Part shown: positions 12,081-24,141 of the stretch, piece by piece
How positions within the stretch are numbered: position 1 is the first letter of the stretch
Layout: each line of letters opens with the position of its first letter
DNA from: Phlyctochytrium arcticum
Taxonomy: Eukaryota; Chytridiomycota; Chytridiomycetes; Chytridiales; Chytridiaceae
Length of the DNA: 64,000 nt
Assembly (NCBI GenBank): GCA_025602905.1
Contig: JAHLKI010000003.1
Coordinates: forward strand, 620,001 to 684,000
Direction: 5' to 3'
Notes under the pieces: generated by a model
What the model saw: the letters and a program-made list of their open reading frames with translations, nothing else
Database searches by the model: none
What the model was told of the DNA's origin: nothing
Position numbers and translations under genes: made by a program

Positions 12081-12689
12081 CAGGGATGGCCAAACCTGAC
12101 ACCCTTCCAAATTGGGAGGTCAGCTTTTTCCAAAACCTGACATAATCTTACTAAAACCTGACACAGACTGCGCACTTTGTGCGCAGCTGGGATCCCATAA
12201 GTATTCTAATTAATTCTTAATTTACACGAAGGCTGTTGATTGGCTGAGTGGTATCACCGCGCCAGCTTCGCCCTTGAAGTCCCAAGTTCAACACCAGGGG
12301 TCAGTAAAAAGTTTCTGGTAAATATTGATTTGCCACAAATCTGATCTTTACTTGTTCTTCAAGGGTCAAATCATTTGTTTTTGCCAAAAGAACACATCGG
12401 AAACCCTTCAAAAATACAAGTTTCATGGGGGAACTGTGATTGTTAATTCCATTGTTTCTTTGTAGAAATGTGTGAAAAAACTCTTTGGTTACTAAACATG
12501 TAATTGGATGTGTTTGATTTTTTGGGGAAAACTTGTCACCATTTTGACTTATTGAATACAACGAGATTGACAGATGTTCTGAAAAAGTACAGTGGTACTA
12601 TCAAGTCCATTTAAGCGAAAATCTAGGCTAAATGGCACTATACTATGAATCTAACAAATGGAAAAATATCTAAACAAAAAGTTATCAAA

Positions 12690-13837
12690 GGACGTCGGCA
12701 TCATTTGCATCGACATTGGGTACTGCATTGTCATGTGAATCGTTCCTTTCATCTTCAGACCCCCATTCGCTGTGGTAAGGCAAACCAGCAATGATTGAGT
12801 ACTGTAGTTTGTCCTTAAGAACACCAGCTTGTCAAACTTCTCCAGCTCGAGTCTATTACGCAGCTTTGAATGGATAAATCCAAAGGTAGAGAAGTTTCTT
12901 TTAGATGCCACGCTGGAGGTGGCCATTGTGAACAGCTTGAGCGCGATTTGCTGCAAGTCTGGCCAAGCAGCACCATCTACCTTCCAATGTTGCAACGTTG
13001 TCTTCTCTCCGTCAATAAGCATTCGTTAACGAAAAGTGTTGTCGAGTCTGTCTTCGCCAGCCAAAATAAGGAAGTCCGTCACTTGCCTAGACAATGCACG
13101 ACGGCGGTCATCAGTCAGAAGTGTTGTGTCGTCAACAGGAATTTCACAGAGAAGTTCATCCAGTTCTTTTTTCTGTCGGTGCGGGATATGCTTGCCCATA
13201 AACCGAGGGTCCAGTCGGTAGGAGAGGCCATGAGCAACGCCATACAAAAACCGGAATCGACTATGGACAAGTTGGTTCACATACGCAAGCTCCTCGCGAA
13301 GAAGTCCGTGGGAGGGAGGCTTCAGGAACTCGTTGGCTAGTCTGTGAAATTCCGGATAAATTTCACTGAGTGGGAATGTGTCTGACTGGTACTTGACAAT
13401 CAGCATGTCGATAGGAGTCATAAGATGCAGGCATTTCCGCAATTGGTCTTTGCAACCCAAATCCATGACGATGTCCCTGACGGCCGTGCGTTTTTTCTTT
13501 TGGTCCTTTGAACCTTGCACAAAATCACGTTCGCGGACAATGGCATGCAAGAGGGCCTCCGACTGAAGCACCGTGTCAAAGCACTTTTGCAGTGAGCCCC
13601 ATCTGGTCGCGGCAGGCAAGGCAAGGGCGCAAACTTTCAATGGTGCTTGCATCTTTTTGAGTCTTGCCTTGATGGCAAGATGATTATTGAAAAATTTCAC
13701 CACCATTTTGACTTGATGAAGAAAGATTTGCAGATATTCAAATTTAATCTTGGTGGCCGCGAATATATCCTTCACCAATAAATGCAAGCCATGGGATGCG
13801 CATCCTTGAAAAAACATTGAAGGAAACTGAACTTTTA
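12690..13837 (-). pseudogene. hAT transposase, C-terminal half
   Basis: From the PIF/Harbinger junction the minus-strand frame reads QFPSMFFQGCASHGLHLLVKD, the hAT insertion-domain start. It continues with LPAATRWGSLQKC, the conserved hAT TRW motif. The terminal dimerisation region ATSSVASKRNFSTFGFIHSK (hATC) is followed by LRNRLELEKFDKLVFLRTN. There is one in-frame TAA at 13026-13028, with homology continuing on the other side. Joined at the target site to the N-terminal half (24414-25362), the frame runs NKNAWALLKVQFPSMFF without a break. This half is inactive on its own and also carries the TAA. Confidence 0.85.
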
Positions 13838-14262
13838 GGGCGCGTTTGCTTGGATCATGATTTGGCCCAAATCACGAGTCTGGGGATTGTAGCGCATTTG
13901 GACACCGCCAGGCAGAATCGCCAGAACCATGGTTTTGCGTCAGAATCGTGATCCTGCAAAAACAGCTCTGACCAGTTTTGCCAGGATTGTGACCTCACAG
14001 AATATACAGCCAAAATGAAATGTCACAAAAATAAATAAATGCACACATTCCCTCCTGCATTCCTTCTCCTTACCCACCAACCTTTGCCATTACATTCTTC
14101 AACCACAGACTCTACTAGGACCTTACTTGATCTCTGCATTGTCACGTCCGTCTCTTTCCTGTCTTTCCTAGTTCATAATCATGTCCAAAGTCGGTGTTTA
14201 AAATCTGTTTGTTCTAGTCTACTGAATACATATATTTATCTGTAAAACACCCCCTATAGACC

Positions 14263-14988
14263 ATGTCAATCAACAACAACCAGAGAATCAAAGCCGTTTG
14301 GGGTCCGGGACCCAAACGCGATAGGTTTCTACTGCAGAAACTGGCCGATGCAGCTAATGATTCAACAAACGTTTCCAGACAAATTACGGATTTGATCAAC
14401 TTAAAACCCGCCATCAGACTGTGAGTTTAACGCAGACGGAGTACTGGATTTGGGACAATTTACTCATTGTAAAAACTATGATGTTATTAGCTCAAAAAAT
14501 TATGGCAAGTTTGGCAGAAGCTATGCGACGAGTCCGGCTTCGGCTGGGACAATGAGCTGAAGATTCCAAAAGCTTCGGCGGAAGTATGGGAACCGTACCT
14601 GAAGGTAAAGAGTGGTACATGTGAAGTATTAGTGTGAAACTCACGAATCAATATAGGCTCACCCAGCTGCAACCTAATTCCGCGGACAAACCTTCCGCAA
14701 TGCGGACCTTGCAGAGCAGGTGTTTACGGGCACCTACTCAGTGGGCAAGCATGCCAATGCCCCAACCTCGTCATCTCCCCCACCCCCACCCTTCTCATCC
14801 ACATCTGCCACGGCATCTGGCTCTGGGTCTGGGTCCACCACCAAAACCACCACCCCGTCCCCTCACTCCCGCTCCCTCTCTCCCAACAATGACTCCCACC
14901 TCGACTCAGTGGTTAAGGACGCCATCAGGGCCAACGATGAGGCCGACGCCGCCGTTGCCACCGCCTCTGCCCCCTCTGGCCTCACTGC
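14263..14988 (+). pseudogene. Myb/SANT-like DNA-binding gene of the PIF/Harbinger element, 5' part
   Basis: Exon 1 starts at 14263 (MSINNNQRIKAVWGP...). Introns at 14421-14490 and 14605-14656 keep the frame. The middle exon reads CDESGFGWDNELKIPKASAE and then WEPYLK, and the next begins AHPAAT. This is the pattern of the Myb/SANT-like DNA-binding partner of PIF/Harbinger transposases. There is an in-frame TAA shortly after 14657 (AAT-stop-FRGQTF). The protein continues with a Pro/Ser/Thr-rich linker and is cut at 14988 by the IS3-like insertion. The remainder lies at 22459-22794. Confidence 0.8.
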
Positions 14989-15501
14989 TATGGGGGGCAC
15001 TTTGCCCAGAAAATAGCTTTTTCTGGCATGATCAACGTGATTTTCAGGATGGACATGCTTCTTTTCTGCGCACACACAAGCTTTTATTATGTAATTCACA
15101 TTTGGCAATGTCGTTCTCAACCAATGGCACAAGGTAGTGGTCATTTGGCACTCTGGAGTGCGTATTATGGCAGAGCACCAGACTATTAACAAGGGTTGGA
15201 TTTTGGAGGCAAAGCTCTCAGCCAGGTTGCTACCAATTTGCTGGGCAGTGCTGGCAAAGCCCGGCAAAGCAGTGGCAACGAGTGCCAGGTCATGTGACAA
15301 CGATTACGGCAGAAATGCGCCACAAGCTCCGCTCGTCTGTCAATGGTATCCTCAAACCCCACACCCTCAGACACCCTCCCTGGCAAAGGTACCGAGGTAA
15401 CAACCGTGGCAAAAATTTCATTTTTGTGGTTAACTGGAGCGGTGAGTTGAAGTCGGGGACCTCTACTACCTAGAAATTCCAGTCAACGTGTCCGTCCGTT
15501 G

Positions 15502-18500
15502 TTTGGTCAAAAACCTTTCAAAATTCAAAACAGTAACTTCTCGTCCTTACCAGCATCAGCATCAGCATCAGCAGCACTCATGAAAGTCCCCAATGCTCTT
15601 CCCTGCAACCAGTCTCTGCTACTTAATGCCCCTCTCCCAGTGGAGGTCCGTGCAAACAACACTATCATCAACAACTGGGAACAATCACCTAAGACGTGGC
15701 AATCAGCCCACCATCTCTGCTATGCACTAATGGTAGAATTCAGCAAGCGTATGCTGAACTGTATTAACAAAGCAGAGTGGAGAGTTTATGCTTCTGACTC
15801 TCAAAGAAAGCTTTCGCCTTTGGATGAAATTTTTACCAAGCAAGTTGCAGGTAGATCGAAGAGCACTTAACACCTCTGTTGCAAGTAGTCTTTTTATACT
15901 TTGCGTGATACATTTCCATCTTCTTCTTTACCGTAGGTCTACAAACCATGACCAAGATATTCATTGAGAGGACTATTACTCCTGGAGTTGGAACAATGGT
16001 CGGAACACCTGGGCACGCAGTGGCAAGTTCAAGCTCCAACAACCTCCAGAATCTCAATCATGTTGGCTCCGTCACTGCAACGTCAACTATTACCGCTACT
16101 CCCGCATACGTCGCCGCCATAGACAACGCGCAAACGAGAGTCTTTGGACACAACAACGCTGCTCTGAGGTCGGCCGGACAGTTATTCTCAACGAATTCCG
16201 GATTCAATCTACCTCATTTGGATGTCAGCATTCCTACCCCCATCGAAGAACGAACTGCAGCCGGACGAGTCCCGCGTACAAATCAGAAGGCTAGCACCTT
16301 CCTCAGTAGACAAGACATCGCGACGGCCGCCAGCGGAGCCAAGAGGAGTCGCAAAAAGACCAAATTGCAGTCTGTGGAAAAGCCTACCGGTATTGAACCT
16401 GCAGCCCTTCTTTGAATTGATTGAATTTTAAACCAGACATGTATACCATAGGTGTAGGAGTTGAAGCTACCGTGTTCTTGAATCCTCATCCGCGGTCTAT
16501 TCAAGACAGTTTCAACTTTCGTGCCTCGGTAAGCATTTTTGGCATCTGAGCGTGTGTCATTTGCTAACCCTGCAACATTGATTGACTCTTTCCGTTATTG
16601 CAGACCTCATCTTTTTCCATAAAACCCCGGGTAACAAGCGCTTCAGAAATTCTGACGGAGATTGTCATGAAACTACGTCTCGGTTTCGCGCATAACTTGC
16701 CATCTCTACTGAGGCACGAATATGATATGGAAAAGGCTTTTTCGGAACGGGATTCCTTGGCAAAGCGATTCCGGCGGGAAGCACAAGATCTGGCGTATCA
16801 GGTAAGATCCATCCTAAATCATAATGTCCATCGACGTTGATTGGCTTACACACATCCTCGTACTAATTTCAGTACATCGACACGAGCAGCCTTGTGATTT
16901 TCCAGTCACAGGCGCGGCGCCTCAAGGATTGCAACTACCTCCCCAGTGGCGATATTGTCAACGCCATATCGGAATCATGGGATTCCTCCCACATCCCGCG
17001 ATTCTGCAACTTACAACGTGGGCAGAGAACAGAAGAGGACTGGCCAATATACAGGATGTATCTGGGTTTTGTTAATCCGAACTTCGGGCTCTAGCAGTCC
17101 GATACAAGGAATTGTGTCGGGAGCCCCGTCGGTCGCAATCTCCCACTGGCAGTTCCCAATTGTCAACTTCCAGTCGCCGGTCTCGTTCACCCCATAATCG
17201 GTCGCCAACTCCCCGCTTTCCTTCCTCGTCCACCCAACCACCCGCCAGACGTTACCCCATAATTACAAACTGGAGGGCCTCATCAAATTTCACGTCAGAC
17301 ACGGACTCGGTCATTGACAGGGAATTCACTTTCCCATGCAGTCGCCATGCCTCTGTACCCAGCAGAGTCGCCGCACCGATCCAGATCATGGAACCCATTC
17401 TCCTCCCGGAACCCATCCGTATCGCGGAAGGAACCCAAGTCACGGATGACCTCCATAACGCGGACCTCATCACGGACAGTCAGTGGATGTTTGACATTGA
17501 TCACTTCGTCGAAGCTGACAACATGGTACAAACAACCCCATCGACCCTACCGCGGCACATTTCATCCCCTTCAGCCCCTTTGGTGCGGTTGAGGACAACA
17601 GCAAACCGTCAGAAGACGACGTGTACGACCACCAGGAATTACTACAACCTTTCGTCCCACCGGAAAACACCGTTCTCCGGGACTTTCTCGATCAAGAACG
17701 GGCGACGGAGGTCTTCACAACCAGCACCGAATTCGGTCGGATTGTCGGAATTTGTGTGGACGTCAAGGATCTCTTGAAACCCCCTCGTGTCAGAAAAGCC
17801 CAACAATTTCTGTCAAACTGGCCGACGACATAGCCGATCTTGCAGACTCATTCTGCAGTCAAGTGTTCATTGACGTCGGTGATGATCCCAACCTTGCAGG
17901 AATTATGTACTCTGGGAGCACCGTCAGGTAGACTGCCGCCTTTTTTTGTTCTTCTCAAGTTTCTTCTCGACTAACAGAAGCCGGTACTCTCCCAGGGTGA
18001 CTCCCTTGGTGACAGTGTACAAAGCCGTGGATTCCAGGGGACCGACACGGTCGGTAAAAGGCGCCACATTTGAAGAATTTACCACAAAGCCGCTGGAAGG
18101 GCTACCGTTGTTTGAAAAGGTAAGGTTACTGTCATACATCGAAGGTCCAGAAATGATCAACTACAATTGACTGTGTTTTTTTGAAGACATATGGTGACAC
18201 CTGGATCCCGTGCGCTTTCCCCTACGATCTCGTTCCTGACGGTCCGACAGCAGCTCAGCTCCGCATCTACAAGTTCATTGGATGGCTGTTTGTCTTTTCT
18301 TTGGTTTATAACAGCCACCTCCTCAAGCTTAATCCGTGCCTCTTACACACATGTATGCTGGCAACAACCAACGCTACCGGCACTATCGATTGGTCTCTTC
18401 TGGACCCCAGCATCCACCAAATTCTATCCAGTCGAGGAACTCCAACTTGGACCAATCTACCTCCCACGCATAAGTCTGCTGTCATGAGCATTCTACGCGA

Positions 18501-19182
18501 AGAACCCACTCAAATTGAAATCCACCACCTTCCGAGGGCTTTGGAGGACAAATGGAAGCAGGCGCGCCGTCACGCCTTGAAGGCCATGAGTGAGGGAATG
18601 CAACTCTGGTCATTCTTCCAACCTGTCCGCGACTTTATGGAAAAGGAAAAGTACGCCATCATAAACTCCTAGTATACAATCCAACCCCCACAGACCTCGC
18701 CGACTTCACCTTGCACTTCACGTCGAGGACGCCGTTCCCTCTCCAACAAGAGTTTGAGACGGCACTCCGGAATCATATCCGTGATGAATGGACTCAAGAC
18801 CAAGTGGGGGACTTCCTTCAATGGGTCTGTGGCAGTCGCGCATACCAGGGTAAGGTTGGGGTGTTTTGGGAAGACAAGAAGCTGGGGTTGGCCGCCATGG
18901 AGATACAATGGGAGGAAAGTTCGGAGGTGCACAAGTATGCTCACATCGTCCATCAATACCCCGGAGGGATGGACAATGTGGAGTGCGTCAAGGCGGTCAA
19001 CAGCATTTGCTGAAGGGAGGCGCTTAGCTAAGAGGGATGAGAATGCTCCAAAGACCAACGCCTCCAGTCGACGTCTGATTCTGGGCCGCAACTTCAAGAA
19101 TTCCGCAGACTTGTTGGACTGCTGGGACGCGTATATGACGGGGTTTGGGAAACAGGGCGAATTGAGCTTCAACCCCAAGTGA
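15502..19182 (+). pseudogene. multi-exon ORF with HECT-like C-terminus (IS3-like element companion)
   Basis: Open blocks separated by introns or frame changes run along the plus strand: 15502-15870, 15948-16415, 16598-16800, 16880-17090, 17112-17830, 18181-18672 and 18690-19182. The N-terminal part is low-complexity (Ser, Thr, Arg-rich). The C-terminal part has IYKFIGWLFVFSLVYNSHLL and DQVGDFLQWVCGSRAYQG. These resemble the N-lobe helix and the late FxFxTGS-like motif of HECT E3 ligases. The catalytic Cys region is not clear, and the frame shifts near 18665 and again after 18990. HECT-like proteins are, as I recall, found beside this integrase type in other genomes. The assignment is tentative; the gene is probably dead. 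Confidence 0.4.
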
Positions 19183-19211
19183 ACCCTTGTTTGTAGTTAT
19201 ATAGTGCTTTT

Positions 19212-19441
19212 TAGTCGTAGAGGGGTACTCTCCATTGGACCGGGATTTGATGTTTGTTAGTCATTGAGGCGTATTCTTTATTGGACCGATATTTAATATT
19301 TGGTAGTTGTAGAGGCGTATTCTTTATTGGAATAATATTTGATGTTTGTTAGTCGTAGAGGCGTATTATATATTGAACCAATATTTGATGCTTGTTAGTT
19401 GTAGAAGCGTATTCTCCATTGGACTGATGTTTGATGTATAG
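19212..19441. repeat. 46-bp tandem repeat, about five copies
   Basis: Units start at 19212, 19258, 19304, 19350 and 19396, so the period is exactly 46. Each contains TAGTYGTAGAGGCGTATTC and ATTTGATGTTTGTT with point differences. The array lies just after the HECT-like ORF inside the IS3-like element. Confidence 0.9.
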
Positions 19442-20032
19442 GGTATACTTTCTTACTGTGAATCGTTTGACTTTACTTAAAATCGAGGCTGAATAAGGTC
19501 GTAGTATCAAGCGTTATGGTTGGACATTTTCAGCTGTTCACCTTTGATTAGCTTAGTAGTGAGATGTCCCAAACATAGCGACTCGTAGCTCGCTTTTTCG
19601 AGTCTATCACTGCAACTTTATAACAGGACTCGTCGGTTCAGAGTTGTTGAGCAAAACTATAATTTATTGTATGAAGTACTAGGCGTAAAGTAATGCTAAA
19701 GGAGTAGGAGGGGATGTCCGGAAGACTTGAGTCATATACAGTGAGTAGCTAGGCACAAAAGGTACCGCTAACCACCTCAGAAAATGGACGGTCAACAGCC
19801 AATAATAGCCAAGAATAGGAACTAGTACGCAACAAGTGAATCAAAAATGTAAAGATACTGACGAGCCGAGTTGTCACAAACTTGAACCTGCGCTACTTCC
19901 CGGAGGGGTGGTGTTGAACCCTCAAAGGAGACCAGTAAGTCCAGTTCTACTACAGAAAACTCTACAGTAAGTAAACGAAGTCGCGAGTCTCCTCCAAAGT
20001 TCCGCCTTCACCATCCTACTTCAAGACAGTGT
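19442..20032. other. non-coding centre of the IS3-like element
   Basis: No ORF with a family signature lies between the 46-bp array and the end of the integrase gene. It probably holds the 3' regions of two convergent genes. Confidence 0.5.
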
Positions 20033-21905
20033 TTACAGAGAGGAGTTGTCATGAAGATAGTTTCCTACAGCCTCCCTGAATCTGCAGTATGTCCGCATCT
20101 GCTCGTCGGCCCCCAACTGCCATGGGTGATGGTCTACTCCCGTCAACAGAGTTTCTTTCACCGCTTGCGGTAAGAATTCCGTGACCGGCTCATATTCCAG
20201 ATGAGGCTGCCCATGTCGGTCGAAGGTGGATACGAATGCGGCGGGGTCCACAAATGCAATGGTATCGTCATCGGCGTGTATAGCGATATCTCCACCGGCG
20301 TCCACCTTTTTTTGCGCCACAAAGCACCCGAGGATATCGTCTGGTCTACCCTGCAATTTCCTGTTGTAATGTTGATTAAAGCCATCGACAAACATCTTCT
20401 GTGAATAATTGATGCACGGAACAAATGTCTACAGAGGAAAGGTTGAACAAATATCAGATGCTTTTGAATCAACCTCGAGCCGTAAGAACTTGAGACGGCA
20501 AGAACCCACCGTATGCAAGCAGTACAAATCTATTTCATCATCCGGGTTGAGCACCCAATGTTGTTGTAAGAAGAAACAGGTTCGTTAAAACTGAACTCCC
20601 ATGGCTGCATTCACATCTCTCCATGTATGTTCAATCCTCTGGTTGTTGCAACTGCCCCCACGAATGAAGGATCCGCGCCCGACGCCTCGCAGTTCTATCA
20701 TCAAATCCTCGACCCCGTTATTTTCCCCACCGTAGTCTCCTCGGATGCGGCTGGGACACATTCCGAAGGTAACCAAGACATGCTTCACAAAGATTTGTAG
20801 TAACGTATCGGCTCGGTTGTTGGTAGCGCATATCATGTACAGGATGTAACGTGTATAACCTTGACCGGTCAGCAACGACGCTTGGCGAACACAAATATTG
20901 CTGTAGATTCGAAATTGCGATTAATTTAACTTACTTGGTACACTCTCCGCTTCACGACTCTCCGCAGTCGAGATTGAGCCCCTCTCGGATCCACTCTGCG
21001 GGTGATCTCCTTGATTTTCCTGATACTGAGCTTGATCCCAAAGCGGCTCCGAAGGACTCCTGGTGACTAATTGCAAATACTTGAAAAGGAATCGGATGGG
21101 GCCTGAGCAATTACCGTACCTTGCAGGAACATTGATCCCATTGTTGCGGCATTGCCCATGAATGTTCTCAACCCGTAAATAATCCATTCCAACTCATCGT
21201 CCGTGAATGCCTTGCGATCTTTGGGCAACAAATCTTCTTCCCTCAAATGAACCCTCAATGTCTCGCGAGAGATGCGAAGTTTTGCCGCTATGCTGATCTG
21301 GGTGTATCCAAACTGAAGAAGGGTGTAAATCCGTGTAGTCGGCAGAATATATTTCGGTTGCCCTTTGAGCCCGCTGTTTCTGAGGCCGATCTGGATAGTC
21401 AACATATGATCAAACTCATTCCCTTGGCCGTCCGTTCCGCACTCGTATGCAACCACTAATACGGCCAGTCTGCTTTTTGCTTGTTGAAACACCCTTTGTG
21501 CATACTGCGGCAACTCTTGCATTTCACGAACAACTTGCTGCCGTTTCTCTCGTGGATCATTAGAGAGCGAAGGGTGCTGACAGTCCGTTCGCTGTGAGGC
21601 TCTAGTCGCAAAGGGGTTTCCGCTTTCCTTTGCCTTATCATGATGTTTATGATATCGCGCTTGGTTAAGCGGATGCTGCTGTGACATCGAACAATAGTGC
21701 GACCGTCATTTGGTGCACAGTGCCTCATTGCATAATCACATTTTACGATCTCCTCCGCCACTTCGTTCAATAGGTCGTAAAAAAGAAGTGGCTCTCCTTC
21801 TGAGATATGTGGTAGCATCGAAGGATCATAATCGGTGTCCTCAAAATCGTGAAACTCGTCCTCCAATTGACAGTCCTCTTCTTGGTCACTGTCACTCATA
21901 GCCAA
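20033..21905 (-). pseudogene. integrase-core (IS3-like) transposase
   Basis: Read from 21905, an acidic N-terminus leads to an HTH region, GYTQISIAAKLRISRETLRV, then RVDPRGAQSRLRRVV close to an intron-like GTAAGT...TACAG at about 20911-20945. The catalytic core follows: GQGYTRYILYMICATNNRAD, RGDYGGEN (second Asp) and NNQRIEHTWRDV (Glu). The segment that should carry the first catalytic Asp (usually near a WHxDG motif) is missing between RVYQ and the GYTRY block, so this copy looks catalytically dead. The last block (20395-20033) encodes the usual acidic C-terminal extension. Frame changes occur near 21690 and 21070. This DDE family is shared by fungi and animals. Confidence 0.72.
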
Positions 21906-22237
21906 AAGCTCTGGGCACTTTCTCTCCGTGACGGGAATGATATGCTAATGGGCTTACGAGGTGATGGTACCCTGATGTCTTCCAGGGCTTCCTTCGGAGC
22001 TGCGTGCGTGTTGAGAAACCTCTGGAAATGCAACCTGGCGTTCGTTCCTTCCAACGGATATGGTATGACAAATTTTGAGCAGCCCACTAAAGATGGAAAG
22101 ATATTTTCACCCACAAACAAGAGAGCTGTGCACATACCGAACCGTTGCCATTTTGCGAGCAGACCTTTGCCATTGGGAAGGCGACCTTTGCCATCCCCAA
22201 AGAGACCCTTGTCACAGGAAAATGACTCATACTGTAT

Positions 22238-22345
22238 GTACCAAAGTAGGCCCTCCTGTCGGCAAAACCGGTACCTTGTGTGTGCGTTGGTGTACCAAAG
22301 TAGGCCCTCCTGTCGGCAAAACCAGTACCTTGTGTGTGCGTTGGT
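22238..22345. repeat. two tandem copies of a 54-bp unit, subterminal in the IS3-like element
   Basis: Copies start at 22238 and 22292 with GTACCAAAGTAGGCCCTCC and differ by one base or so. They lie about 115-220 nt inside the right end of the element. Such subterminal repeats are often transposase-binding sites; that role is inference. Confidence 0.85.
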
Positions 22346-22458
22346 GGGAGCATTGTGTGTGTTGAACGACAGACCCTTTGTAGCAGCTGTGGAGACCTTA
22401 TGTGTGCCGCCCTTGACCTTTGCCATTTGTGTATTTTCTGGGCAAAGTGACCACCATA

Positions 22459-22794
22459 CACTGCTGCCGCTGCCGCTGCCGCCGCCGTCGCTTCCCCCTC
22501 CGATGCCGCGGACGACGAGGATGGCTCCGAGAAGCTGCAGAAGCGGAAGAGGCCCAGCACGGCTGTGGCTGCGGCATCTGTCGCAGAGTCCCTCCAGAAC
22601 TTGGTGGGCCGCAAGGCGCCAAGCACGCTCATCATTGAGGCGGCCATGGACCTCCTGATTGGGGATGATCTCGGTGATGACATGCTCGTCGCCGCTACCG
22701 GCATCTTTAACGATGATGCCAAGGCCACCATGTTCTTGAAACTGGGAGCGGCCCAGCGGAAGCTGCTTATGGAAAAATGGAGTGCCCGCCAGTA
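22459..22794 (+). pseudogene. Myb/SANT-like gene, 3' part
   Basis: This is the continuation of the gene cut at 14988. It starts in an Ala-rich run (codons GCT GCC), then DDEDGSEKLQKRKRPST and a helical C-terminus ending MEKWSARQ with TAG at 22793-22795. The frame joins exactly to the 5' part when the IS3-like element and one copy of CACTGC are removed. In intact PIF/Harbinger elements this C-terminal region is thought to contact the transposase; here that is inference. Confidence 0.8.
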
Positions 22795-23055
22795 GGAACG
22801 TGTATTTGAGTGCTGTCTGTCTGTGTGTCTGAGCGTGTAACGGGAAATATATTTTGAAAAAATAATCTAAGCTGCATTTCTGCGACAACGGCCAAGTGCC
22901 ACTTGATAGTCAGTCCACATTGCTGCCGCAATGTTGTCCCGACGCTGCTTAACTGTCGCCGGAACTGGGCCTGTGGTGCCACTTCCTCAGCAGCTTCGTG
23001 GGCGTCATAGGCTGCCTGGCGACGGAGCTCTAGTTCCGCGGCCGCCTCCCGACCA

Positions 23056-24141
23056 AACTAGTTGTTGATCCCGTCCGCCTCCACCCGGATCATATTATGA
23101 AGGCAGCAGATTGCCACCACTAGACAAACTTGAGCCGCGAAGGGGTAATCGTTCGGCGTTGCAAGTATCTGGAATCGTTTCTTGACGACACTCAATGGAG
23201 TTGCACAAAGAGGAGTGACGGAGGTTGAACAATTCCTTTGGTGTCCGTGGCCTATAAAGATAAGGAATGAGAAAGATACAGTGCAATGCCGAAACAAAGG
23301 CCGCCCTGAGAAAAGTTTGACTTTACTTTTGGTTTGATTGTGCCCATTCCCTCAAATGATATCGAATTCCCCGATACGGGACCAAGAAATTGATAGTGTG
23401 TCCATAACCAGCATCAGCAAGAAAGTACTTTCCGAGTGGCACGCGGAACTTCTTTTCTGCGATGGCATTGTGAATCACTCTGGCGTCGGCCGCGCTGCCC
23501 TCCCATCCTGTAAGTACGTACTGAAAGAGCAAATCGAACGAACAGGCGGCCAGAACATTTTGACTAATGAACTTTTTTCGGTTGCGGTAGTTCACCTGCT
23601 CATCCGAGGGAATATTCGCGTGAATATGCGTCCCATCAATGGCACCGACACAGTCCTTAAGATATGGATAGAACTTGGGATTGGTGAGGATCTTGATCAG
23701 TATGTCGGACAACTCGTTGGGCAATTTGTATTTGGGGTAGAGGGCCATGAGCGCCTCCAGCACTGCATTGAAGTACTTGCTGATTGTCTCCCCTGAGTAC
23801 TGGAAGCGCTCCTGAGCCGAGCGATTTGACACATTGCTGCCTACAATGAACAGAAAGATTATCATCTGCTGCTCAATGGAGACTGCGGCTGTGTCAGTCA
23901 ACAGATCCTTGGTGCGAATGATCTCGCAGACTCGGAGAAAGACGTGGTGGGGCATGCGGCATACCTCCAAAACCCGACCAGGGTGAGCGGTATCCAGAAT
24001 CTCGTCAATATACTCCTGGCCCCCGAGAAAGTAGGTCCGACACGGTTGCTTTTCTTGCAGGCAGTTGACCACGAATTCACCTGCCATAATGCCGGCCTCC
24101 ATGACCAACTCTTCCCATTCCTGATCTTCGGCAGCGGTCAT
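23056..24141 (-). pseudogene. PIF/Harbinger DDE transposase
   Basis: The ATG at 24141 opens MTAAEDQEWEELVMEAG. The core has DCVGAIDGTHIHA (first Asp), GSAADARVIHNAI (second Asp) and YFLADAGYGHTINFLVPYRG (third Asp region). The frame stops at 23323, where a GTAAAG intron start is plausible. It resumes with PKELFNLRHSSLCNSIE, the conserved E-containing block. Near 23190 it shifts into KKRFQILATPNDYPFAAQ and ends CCLHNMIRVEADGINN at 23058. The shift breaks the C-terminal part. The gene is convergent with the Myb/SANT-like gene, as usual for the superfamily. Confidence 0.85.

Larger units (their letters stand above)
14989..22458. mobile_element. IS3-like eukaryotic element (IS3EU type) with 6-bp target duplication
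   Basis: The outer 27 nt at 14989-15015 and the reverse complement of 22432-22458 match at 25 of 27 positions. They share TATGG and then CACTTTGCCCAGAAAATA. CACTGC flanks both ends (14983-14988 and 22459-22464). Deleting the element and one duplication restores the frame of the Myb/SANT-like gene through SGLTAAAA. It contains an integrase-core gene (minus), a multi-exon HECT-like ORF (plus), a 46-bp satellite and subterminal direct repeats. A 6-bp duplication and an IS3-like integrase fit the IS3EU superfamily as I recall it. The superfamily name is inference; the boundaries are seen directly. Confidence 0.88.

Noticed and set aside
12230..12310. tRNA-like stretch (TGGCTGAGTGG and AAGTTCAACACC)
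   Set aside because: The A-box is good and the B-box is fair, but I cannot fold an acceptor stem or a proper anticodon arm. It lies inside the hAT left end. At most it is a tRNA-derived remnant.
22238..22345. CRISPR-like spaced repeats
   Set aside because: Only two direct tandem copies without spacers, in a eukaryotic transposon.
21896..22888. 330-codon minus-strand ORF over the right end of the IS3-like element
   Set aside because: It runs across the element boundary and the 54-bp direct repeats and is antisense to the Myb/SANT-like 3' part. It is a chance frame.
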